Positions 9,417 to 16,544 of a stretch of 16,544 nt of DNA are shown in pieces. Under the pieces are notes generated by a model. It had not been told where the DNA came from. It saw only the letters and a list, made by a program, of their open reading frames with translations, and ran no database searches. The position numbers and the translations under genes were made by a program. Every line of letters starts with the position of its first letter. Position 1 is the stretch's first letter. Source of the stretch: Jimgerdemannia flammicorona (Eukaryota > Mucoromycota > Endogonomycetes > Endogonales > Endogonaceae); the NCBI GenBank assembly GCA_003990745.1, contig RBNI01003145.1, positions 1-16,544 of the forward strand. The letters are read 5' to 3'.

Positions 9417-9928
9417 CAGCAATAAGTAAGTTTTTAAAATGCTCATGAATCATATTAAGCTCGGCCGACACGGGCTCCCTTTCTCCAAGCTCTACCGCCA
9501 AATCCGCCTGACACATGCGAATAAGCCAGCCATTTAACTCTGCAATAGGAGCCAAGATGCGCTCTGCTGTTTTTCGGCATATCCGGTAGGCAATGTAAGT
9601 GAGGGCTAACAAGAATCCGAAAACAAGGCCGATAGAAACACCACTAAAGACGATCGTTTGAGTGCGCATTTGAGAGCTCAGTGCTGCAATGTCTGACGAT
9701 GGTATGGTGAGGCAGGCAATGAAATCCGTTCCGTTAATGGGAGCGGCGGCCACACGCCATTCGGTGCCAGATTTTGTGTAAACGTCTGAGAGACGGCTTG
9801 CTGCGAGGTTTTTTATGAGGGCGAGGAAGGTCGTGCCTTGCTGAGCGTTGCCGGCGAATTCGGTGGCCGCAAGGGTGGTCGGTTTCGTGTAAATGTCGAT
9901 AGGATTGTTGGCGCTGTCGAATTTCGGA
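9417..9928 (-). CDS. Copy 1 exon 4: end of Cache, second TM helix, HAMP-like linker
   Basis: It opens YPKFDSANNPI, completing NGTLIL-Y-P as Cache domains do. A membrane-distal subdomain follows (SDVYTKSGTEWRV, INGTDFIACLTIP). The helix TIVFSGVSIGLVFGFLLALT then crosses the membrane, followed by basic RICRK on the cytosolic side. RILAPIAELNGWLIRM onward resembles a HAMP linker, and the exon runs to FKNLLIAG. The donor is GTAGGT in phase 1. In bacterial receptors a HAMP passes a conformational change from sensor to output; here the next exons are TPRs. Confidence 0.82.
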
Positions 9929-10012
9929 CTTGGTAAAAATAAAGAAGAATACATTACGAGACTATTCACGGGTCCATAAGCTTGAGATACTGTATGAAAA
10001 ATGACTACTCAC

Positions 10013-11110
10013 TATAAGATAAGCGTTCCGTTCAGATCCACCATAAACATATACCCATACCGTAACACAGACGACTCGGTCAATGCGCTACTCAATGCTT
10101 CCATGTCCATCTCAATAGCAATAACGCCTTTGAGCCCTTCTTGTGTAAAGAACGCCTGCGACGTGGTAGTAGTGACGCGCTTTGTGGTGCTGATGAACGG
10201 CAGCGAGAACTTGGCGGGACCCAGGGCATCGACGACGCCCACCGTAGAAGCGGACATGAGTGCTTCCTGGTACCAGGGACGGCATGCTGGAATAAAGCCT
10301 ATTTTTCCTTGCAGCTCGGCCGGGACGTAGGACTCGTTACAAAAGGTTTGGGTGCGGCTGGTATCGTCAAAGATGTAAGGATAGCGTCGGAAGCCGAAGT
10401 CGGAAAATCCCGCGTAGATCTCTTGGATGGAGGGCTGGGAACAAAAAGGGATAGGTTAGAAAATTGGAAAGTAGGAGTTGGTAAAGTCCCTAACAAAGGT
10501 TGTTTTGAAATACATTGTTAATGGCCACGGCTCGCATCACATTGTCCAAGACGGTGGAACGGGATTGAGTGTCTGTAGGAGCACTGAGCTGAGTGGTGGT
10601 GGTGACATTAACGCTAAAGTACGCCGAATAGAGCCTTTCCTGGTTTCCAGGCGGTCGCGGGGGGTCAACGAGCGGGCTATCAATCTTGGTAGAAAAATAG
10701 GATGCGTACGGCCTTATGGGCGAGGATGAACATATAAAAATATTTACAATTGCAATTTTTAGCAGCGCGCTGATTAATTATAAACCTTTTGGAAGCCTCG
10801 CATTCGAATATACTCACTTTGTAACATTAAGCGGCAGCTCATTTGGCATGTCCGACCGAAACAGTTCGACAGCGTACGTGAAGGTCAAGATGTTGTCGAC
10901 ATGGAATCCATTAGTGACGGCTTGGACGATTGCTGCGCGGCCAACAGAAATACTCTTGAATGCATTTATCTCAGCATTCTCAATAATGTACTGGATGGTC
11001 GACGTCCAATTTTTTGACTGTCTGTAAATGACGACGGTCGCCGAGGCCGAGTATGAGCATCCCGAGAGTGAGGGGAACCACCAGGCTGAAATGGTGGCGA
11101 AGAGTGACAT
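10013..11110 (-). CDS. Copy 1 exons 1-3: signal anchor and Cache sensor domain
   Basis: Exon 1 (11110-10818) begins MSLFATISAWWF with a hydrophobic stretch of about 25 residues that would act as signal anchor. It continues to ELPLNVTK and is joined through a 105-nt intron (10817-10713) to PYASYFSTKID. Exon 2 ends at 10514; intron 2 is 79 nt. Exon 3 holds the Cache core: DFGFRRYPYIFDD, PACRPWYQEAL (the RPWY motif of Cache domains, also in animal alpha2-delta and CACHD1 proteins), QAFF, KGVIAIEMDMEAL, and YGYMFMVDLNGTLIL. Two Cys (in TFCNESY and PACRPWY) could form a disulphide, fitting an extracellular position. Exon 3 exits in phase 2. Confidence 0.82.
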
Positions 11111-11960
11111 GTTAGTTTGACTCAATGAGTTGTTTTCGCATGATACAAGACAGGAATTGAGTACCGAAGGATAATGTGGTTCGTCAGTTTCATGATTGAG
11201 ATGTGGTTTTCGGTGGAGAGTGCTTCGGTGAAGGGCATTTAAAGAGCCCAGGTGTCGAGGGGGCCGCAGCACCGGTAATTTATTTAAAGAATTTGAAGTC
11301 CTGTCCGATATTAAATTATGTGGTATACAATAGATGGGGGGGCGCTCGACATATGTCTATCCCAATTGATTCAAGCAAAGTCATTTCTAGAACGTCTAAT
11401 CGACATGGGACTTCGTGTAATGAGGGTCACGTGCACAAATCTATTTCTGTTATCATCGCGTAAATGAGATGAAAATTTTCAAACTCCGCCTCAAATATTC
11501 AGAGGTCACATGATCGACTGATATGGTGCTAACAAGTGACCTCTCTTCCTGAGGCAGCGGAATTGAAGTCTTCCATTGGCCTAGACAGGTGACAGGGTGT
11601 CCAAAAATAGGTTTCCAGTAGAAGTGCAATTTTTCATAGTTGACAGTTTGTGTATAGAAACCATGCTTTGTGTTTGTTCAGGTGAACAAGTGACGGGGGA
11701 CAGTGGTTGCTGCGCGCGCACCAGCCCCTATTCCGTGACCCACTCGACAGTTTATTCGAAGACAGCTCGAAAGGGATCGCCGAGTCGGTCGTATTGCCAA
11801 TTCCCAGGCGACGGGGACACATTCAGGACGGACCAACCTTTGAGCGCCGAGGCTATGTAATGCGCCTGCCAATCTTTCATTTGGCATAGTTTGATACAAA
11901 CGATAACACTGTACTGAACTTTGACGTTGCCAAATTTTTAGCTATTTCGATAATTTGTAG
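11111..11960. other. Upstream region of receptor copy 1, no gene seen
   Basis: Most of this stretch aligns with the region upstream of copy 2 (13545-14720). Examples are gtccaaaaataggtttccagtag at 11599 and 14027, and acattcaggac(g/c)gaccaacctttgagcgcc. A TTTAAA at 11238-11243, about 130 bases upstream of the start at 11110, is a weak promoter candidate. The flanking aatttatttaaag is kept in both copies. No convincing protein frame is present; short open frames differ between the two copies. Confidence 0.6.
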
Positions 11961-11978
11961 ACTTCCAAGCAACAGAGC

Positions 11979-13132
11979 TCTGCCGCCAAATCCGCCTGAT
12001 ACATGCGAGTAAGCCAGTCATTCAACTCTGCGATAGGAGCCAAGATGTGCTCCGCTGTTTTTCGGCATATTCGATAAGCGATGTAAGTGAGGATTAGCAG
12101 GAATCCGAAAACAAGGCCGGTAGAGACACCACTAAAGATGGTCGTTTGAGTGTGCATTTGAGGACTCAGTCCTGCGATGTCTGACGACGGTACGGTGAGG
12201 CAGACAATGAAACCCGTTCCGTTAATTAGAGCGGCAGTCACACGCCATTCGGTGCCGGATTTTGTGTAAACATCTGAAAGACCGCTTGCTGCGAGTTTTT
12301 TTGATAAGGGCGAGGAAGATCGCGCCTTGCTGAGTGTCGCCGGCGAATTCGGCGGCCACAAGAGGTGTAAATATCGATAGGATTGCCGGCGCTGTCGAAT
12401 TTCGGACTTGATAAAATAAAGAATACATTACGAGACTATTCGCGGATCCATAGGCTTGAGATACTGTATGAAAAATGACTACTCACTATAGGATAAGGGT
12501 TCCATTCAGATCCACCATAAATATATACCCATACCGTAACACAGACGACTTAGTCAACGCGCTATTCAATGCTTCCATTTCCATCTCAATAGCAATAACG
12601 CCTTTGAGCCCCGCCTATGTAAAGAACGCCTGCGACGTGGTAGTAGTGACGCGCTTTGTGATGGCGCTGATGAATGGCAGCGAGAACTTGGCGGGGCCTA
12701 GGGCATCGACGGCGCCCACCGTAGAAGCGGACATGAGTGCCTCCTGATACCAAGAACGGCATGCTGGAATAAAGCCTATTTTCCCCTGCAGCTCGGCCGG
12801 GATGTAGGACTCATTACAAAAGGTCTGGGTGCGGCTGGTATCGTCAAAGACGTAAGGATAGCGCCGGAAGCCGAAGTCCGAGAATCCCGCGTAGATCGCT
12901 TGGATGGATGGCTGGGGATAAAAACGGATAGGTTAGGAAATTGGAAAGTAGGAGTTGGTAAAGCCCCTAACGAAAGCTGTTTTGAAATACCTTGCTAATG
13001 GCCAGGGCTCGCATCACATTGTCCAAGACGGTGGAACGGGATTGAGTGTCTGTGGGGTCATTGAGCTGGGCGGTAGTGGTGAAATTAACGCTAAACTACG
13101 CCGAATACAGTTTTTCCTGGGTTTCAGGCGGT

Positions 13133-13165
<33 letters not shown>

Positions 13166-13541
13166 CAACGAGCGGGCTATCAATCTTGGTGGAAAAGTAG
13201 GATGCGTACGGCCTTATAGACGAAGATGAATTCACAATTGCAATTTTGAGCGCATCATGCTGATTAATAATGGTAAACCGTTTGGAAACCCCGCATTCGG
13301 ATACACTCACTTTGTAACATTGAATAGCAGCTCATTTAGCAAGTCCGACCGAAACAGCTCGACGGCGTACGTGGAAGCCAAGATGTTGTCGACTTGGAAT
13401 CCGTTAGTGACGGCTTGGACAATTGCTGCGCGGCCAACAGAGATACTTTTGAATGCATTAATTTCGGCATTCTCAATGATGTACTGGATGGTCGACGTCC
13501 AATTTTTTGACTACAACCAGGCTGAAATGGTGGCGAGGAGC
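11979..13541 (-). pseudogene. Receptor copy 2, 5'-half pseudogene (Cache-TM-HAMP only)
   Basis: Exon equivalents are about 13541-13311, 13212-12991, 12911-12487 and 12406-11979, with splice sites at the same places as copy 1. Defects: the start ATG is changed (acatacgctcct where copy 1 has acatgtcactct); about 60 bases coding the first membrane segment are missing; a run of 31 G sits in exon 2; the Cache motif reads RSWY instead of RPWY; a TAG lies at 12617-12615 where copy 1 has CAA; an extra A sits in the exon 4 run near 12299; a small deletion lies near 12362. It ends in the HAMP-like linker, where the duplication junction replaces it with unrelated codons (CCLEVYKLSK). TPR and vWA exons are absent. 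Confidence 0.88.
13134..13164. repeat. 31-nt G homopolymer
   Basis: An uninterrupted G run lies in exon 2 of pseudogene copy 2, reading as C on its coding strand and giving a Pro run. Copy 1 has gcgggggg at the same site. The exact length is uncertain because such runs are error-prone to sequence and unstable to replicate. Confidence 0.9.
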
Positions 13542-13544
13542 GTA

Positions 13545-14725
13545 TGTTAGTTGATGAGTTATTTTCGCATAATACAAGACAGGAATTCAGTGCATTGTAT
13601 GTACCGAAGGATAATGTGGTTTGTCAGTTTCATGGTTGAGATGTGGTAATGAAGGCCATTTATGGAGCGCGGGAGTTGAGGGGCCGCAGCACCGGAAATT
13701 TATTTAAAGGATTTCAAGTGGCTTGCTACCGATTGAGGATCAGGTGTGGCGCTCGACATATGCCTTCCCAATTGAGTCGACGCTATTCCAAGCAAAGTTC
13801 GTGGAATTCCATTTTTGATGATAATGAGGGTCACGTGCAAATCTATTTCTGTTGCCGTCGCGTCTTTGGATACACGCGTAAATATTCAGAACTCACTTGA
13901 TCAACTTTGGAATCTTTCCAGTGGAAACCTCTCTTCTTGAGGCGGCGGAATGAAAATTATTCATTGGGAATATTTAGCCTACTGTTTGTCAAATTTAATG
14001 CAGATTTCAAGAATGGGTGAAGCGATGTCCAAAAATAGGTTTCCAGTAGAAGCACAATTTTTCATAGTTGACAGTTTGTGTATAGAAATACATGTGTATA
14101 TACGTCGCTCGTTCAGGTGACCGGGGACAGTGGCTGCTGCGCGCGTACACGCGGGCTCTATCCCCTTTCTTCACGTCACCTATAATGCCTTCCTGTTCTC
14201 GTTCTTCCGTCTTAATTAACAGCGGCCTTGCCGAGTCACAATCATTGACCTCTGGGACAAGATGTTTGCAAACTGACACTCACACTCGCTCAAGAAAAAG
14301 ATGCTGATAACTTTCAGTTCTAGCGTCTGCATATCTCTCACCCTCGCCGAGCTTATATGTATCATTTTTTTATGGGTCATCGTTCACAACATCAAAGATA
14401 CCTCGACAGATATTCTGATATGTTGTCACTTACTTTTCATCTGCTCCCCTTCTCGCACTGGCGATACCCATGATATTCTAATACCACCATTGGAAACTCC
14501 AGACAAACCAAATTCCATAAAACCTGGCCGATTCCGTGACCCACTCAGGAGATTTATTACGGGAGACACATTCAGGACCGACCAACCTTTGAGCGCCGAG
14601 GCTAGGTAATGCGCCTGCCAATTTTTTATTTGACATAGGTTGATACAAGCGATAACACTGTACTGAACTTCGACATTGCCCGATTTTTAGCTATTTTGAT
14701 AATTTAGTAAGCGTCCAAGCAGCAG
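13545..14725. other. Upstream region of receptor copy 2, with about 380 bp not present in copy 1
   Basis: The ends align with the region upstream of copy 1; 14150-14530 has no counterpart there. That extra part includes a plus-strand open frame from 14301 with a hydrophobic stretch (LTLAELICIIFLWVIVH) that could be a membrane segment. It could be an exon of the plus-strand Cache gene that follows, lost from copy 1 by deletion, or chance. No start context or splice signals decide this. Confidence 0.5.
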
Positions 14726-15244
14726 GTCGAATGATTCCTCGTACTGGGGAACAGTAAGTCTTCACATTTTCACACGCTTATATGCTCACACGTAAGATAT
14801 CTCTCTCCCCTCTATTGCAATATCATTACTTACTCACTTGAAACTTCCCAGCTATGCCGGCCTCCCAATCAGCCTGTTCCACTCGACCTGGATGCCTAGC
14901 AACTACACTCCCGGGACCCTCCCCGGCCGAGCAGCAGACTGTGGTTAGCAATAGCGCACATGTGGATCATCTCTTTCGAAACATGTACACGCAGAACCTG
15001 GACTTATTCGCCTTGTTTGTCGGCTTCGATTCCTTGCTCTTCCGCTACTATCCTGGTACCGGCCTGATCTGCGACCAGGACGCGTACGATCCTACCATCC
15101 GCCCGTGTAAAGAAGTACGCCCCTTCGCCTACTGGCCCGTCGTACATTATTACGGACCCGTATAGTGATGCTGCGGGGAAGGGGTGGCGTGTCTCTATTA
15201 GCGTTGCTATTACGTTTTGTCACCGAAACGAGCCCTCTGATTAG
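14726..15244 (+). pseudogene. Broken Cache-domain gene fragment, opposite strand
   Basis: A short first piece ends at a GTAAGT donor. A 98-nt intron (14754-14851) leads to YAGLPISLFHSTWMPSNYT. The frame changes near 14930-14945 to AHVDHLFRNMYTQNLDLFAL, VGFDSLLFRYYPGTG and YDPTIRPCKEV, then changes again near 15125-15140 to ITDPYSDAAGKGWRVSISVAITF and a TAG at 15242-15244. The order RYYPGT, DPTxRP, TDPYxDAxGKGW, VSIS is the classic double-Cache pattern. RPC in place of RPWY fits a 3-base deletion. The sequence is not simply another copy of the minus-strand genes. It has no TM, TPR or vWA in view and lacks a clear start. Confidence 0.72.
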
Positions 15245-15888
15245 ATTTAAAAATTAAACGTACATATGCATATTTGACTTTGCACATACTGATTGCAACA
15301 TTTTGCTATTTGGATGACGGAAGAATGTCAGGACAAGGCATTACAGAGACCCTATCTACATCCACAAACCGTGGCAACTTGCGAGTGCATAGAAATCAAG
15401 CGCCTTCCCATAAGCTGGCTCACAAATGACCTATCGTTGCTACTTTGTATAAACGCAAACGTAAAGGAAAAATACTAGTCTTTATTGCGCCTGTTTCGAA
15501 TACATTAACATTGGTTGCGAATGTAATCAGTCAGAAAAAAAAAAAAAAAAAAAGTTTAGCCACGGCTCCTGCTGCCAACAGCAGGTCAGGTAAACTATGC
15601 AAATGTCGACAACTAACCTCCAGTCCTAAATATTATGGGTTTCAATTAAAATGAAGTGATTCCCTTTGTACTTGTGATAGGGTGCTCCGATGCATCACAA
15701 GTCAGTCACAATGATGCGATACGAGGACGGTGTTTTTGCGAGCTGGCATTAAGGTTTGCGAGTGAGTCCTGGTTCAAGTCCTCGACATACTCATTTGGTC
15801 CAAATACTAAAATCCAATTGTAGTGGCATTTAACACTGCAGGTAGCCCTCGCAAATAATTAATGCATACTATAATTTGTGCATTATAG
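15245..15888. other. Intergenic stretch, no gene seen
   Basis: It holds a run of 19 A (15535-15553), a hairpin at 15553-15596 and a small inverted repeat ctataat/attatag (15869-15888) that ends exactly where similarity to the copy 1 3' flank begins. Short open frames here lack recognisable motifs. Confidence 0.6.
15553..15596. repeat. Nested inverted repeat (hairpin) after poly-A run
   Basis: CCTGCTG at 15568-15574 and CAGCAGG at 15579-15585 pair perfectly around CCAA. An outer pair AGTTTA (15553-15558) and TAAACT (15591-15596) extends the structure. It follows directly on the 19-A run. Role unknown. Confidence 0.55.
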
Positions 15889-16179
15889 TTAGTGATAAAA
15901 GTCAGGATCAGGGGAACAACTTTGAACAATAATCCATTAAATATTTTATTCTCCAAATACCTACCTGCTCAGTTTTCACTACAAAGAGAACAGTTGACTG
16001 CCCGCACATGAACACCAAAGCTGATAATAAATGGTGGTTTATTGAAGCAAATAATATTCCATAGAGAAGGTGGCAGGAAAAAATATCAACAAGGAAAAGA
16101 ACGCGTACATGGGCGATAGGTAATGAAGAGGAAAGTCGCTTTATAAGGGAGGGAGGAAGCTCGTATCCTTTGTCCCTAT
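15889..16179. repeat. Receptor-gene 3' flank, copy 3 (matches 7392-7651)
   Basis: It aligns with the copy 1 3' flank with small indels and ends at the copy 3 stop codon. A minus-strand AATAAA at 16038-16043 is kept between copies. The extra sequence next to the stop (about 16125-16179) differs from copy 1. Confidence 0.85.
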
Positions 16180-16541
16180 CTACAGGGTCTCGACTTTCAC
16201 GTCACCGGTCATGAACTTAGCAGCCCTCCCAAACGCCTCTTTGATGGCATCGGCGTTAGTTTTGGCTTTGATATGCAAACCCCCGTTTCGGCTCGCCTGG
16301 CAAGCTTGTATAATTTCTCCTTCGTTCTCTAGGTTGCCAACCGTAATGGCCAACAGGGAAATTCGGCCGCCGTTTCGAAGCTCCACTAGAACATTGTTCT
16401 GTGCCATGAGGTCTGAAGAGTTGTCGTAGCCATCCGTGAGAGCGACGACCCAAAGCGCGCGAGCTGACCCAAAGGCGGGCTTGGATGGCGACTCGGAGGG
16501 CGCAGATTTCAGAGTCCGAATGGCATGTAGAAGAGCATCCC
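16180..16541 (-). CDS. Receptor copy 3, last exon: C-terminal vWA, partial
   Basis: The exon starts right after the CAG acceptor at 16544-16542, so the rest of the gene lies beyond the right edge. It reads WDALLHAIRTLKSAP, WVVALTDGYDNSS, ISLLAITVGNLENEGE, CQASRNGGLHI, EAFGRAAKFMTGD and ends VETL with a stop at 16180. It is intact across the exon. Over about 148 aligned bases it differs from copy 1 at about 11 sites, mostly conservative in protein terms, and it has a longer, different C-terminus (VKVETL against LKLG). Whether the full gene works cannot be judged here. Confidence 0.85.
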
Positions 16542-16544
16542 CTG

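Larger units (their letters stand above)
7652..11110 (-). pseudogene. Cache-HAMP-TPR-vWA membrane receptor-like gene, copy 1, nine exons with two frameshifts in exon 8
   Basis: Exons on the minus strand: 11110-10818, 10712-10514, 10434-10013, 9928-9417, 9328-9273, 9196-9052, 8975-8583, 8504-8106 and 8007-7652, about 925 codons. Introns are about 76-105 nt with GT..AG ends, most donors being GTGAGT, GTAGGT or GTAAGT. Phases match at every junction. Predicted product: N-terminal membrane segment, extracellular Cache ligand-binding domain, second membrane helix, HAMP-like linker, TPR repeats, and a vWA domain with MIDAS. The start ATG 11110 was chosen because a hydrophobic segment follows it directly. 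Exon 8 needs one gained base near 8455-8466 and one lost base at 8229-8232, so the gene is either recently broken or carries sequence errors. The function is likely sensing with intracellular protein binding; the ligand is unknown. Confidence 0.8.
9487..14735. repeat. Head-to-tail segmental duplication: about 9487-11975 and 11976-14735
   Basis: Exon 4 through the upstream region of copy 1 is repeated, introns included, in the same order and orientation. Preserved introns show DNA-level duplication rather than retrocopying. The second copy is longer, chiefly because of about 380 extra bases (14150-14530) in its upstream part. The internal junction near 11971-11978 fuses the far upstream end (ccaagcaacag) directly to mid-exon 4 sequence (agctctgccgcc). 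Confidence 0.88.

Noticed and set aside
11597..11899. Short open frames in the upstream region of copy 1
   Set aside because: They are not preserved in the homologous region upstream of copy 2 and have no motif.
15740..15800. tRNA gene or tRNA-derived SINE suggested by ggttcaagtcc (B-box-like) near 15770
   Set aside because: The T stem does not pair beyond two bases, and no acceptor stem or matching A box was found.
1..16544. CRISPR array, bacterial operon or phage genes
   Set aside because: No regularly spaced short repeats; spliced genes and a LINE show eukaryotic nuclear DNA.

Overview
The window is eukaryotic nuclear DNA. The genes on its right side are split by short GT..AG spliceosomal introns of about 76-105 nt, and the left side holds a non-LTR retrotransposon. 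Compact introns, gene-sized intergenic spaces and decayed retroelements fit a filamentous fungus, perhaps an early-diverging one, or another microbial eukaryote. That assignment is inference; nothing here fixes the species.

Layout. (1) 1 to about 6050, minus strand: a decayed LINE. Its 5' region carries a 219-bp-period direct repeat and a TATA-like motif, followed by ORF1 and ORF2. ORF2 encodes an endonuclease, a reverse transcriptase and a C-terminal CCHC zinc finger, and it runs off the left edge. Both ORFs stay in a single frame for kilobases but carry 11 internal stop codons. (2) About 6050-7390: AT-richer sequence with a 35-bp tandem repeat and degenerate minus-strand coding scraps, probably a second, unidentified mobile element. 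(3) 7652-11110, minus strand: a nine-exon gene for a membrane receptor-like protein with the order TM, Cache sensor domain, TM, HAMP-like linker, TPR repeats, von Willebrand factor A (vWA) domain. Exon 8 carries two opposite-sign frameshifts. (4) About 11111-14740: a head-to-tail duplicate of the gene's 5' half and upstream region. The duplicate is a pseudogene, truncated in exon 4, with lost start codon, deleted first TM, a 31-nt G run and further stops and frameshifts. (5) About 14726-15244, plus strand: a broken piece of another Cache-domain gene. (6) 15245-15888: no gene seen; a poly-A run and a hairpin. (7) About 15889 to the right edge: the 3' flank and last vWA exon of a third copy of the receptor family.

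The right half is therefore a small, actively rearranged cluster of Cache/TPR/vWA receptor genes, with repeat-rich mobile DNA beside it. The membrane-proximal layout resembles bacterial Cache-HAMP chemoreceptors. Its output modules (TPR and a MIDAS-type vWA) suggest protein or metal-dependent binding inside the cell rather than kinase signalling. Ligand and partners cannot be read from the sequence.
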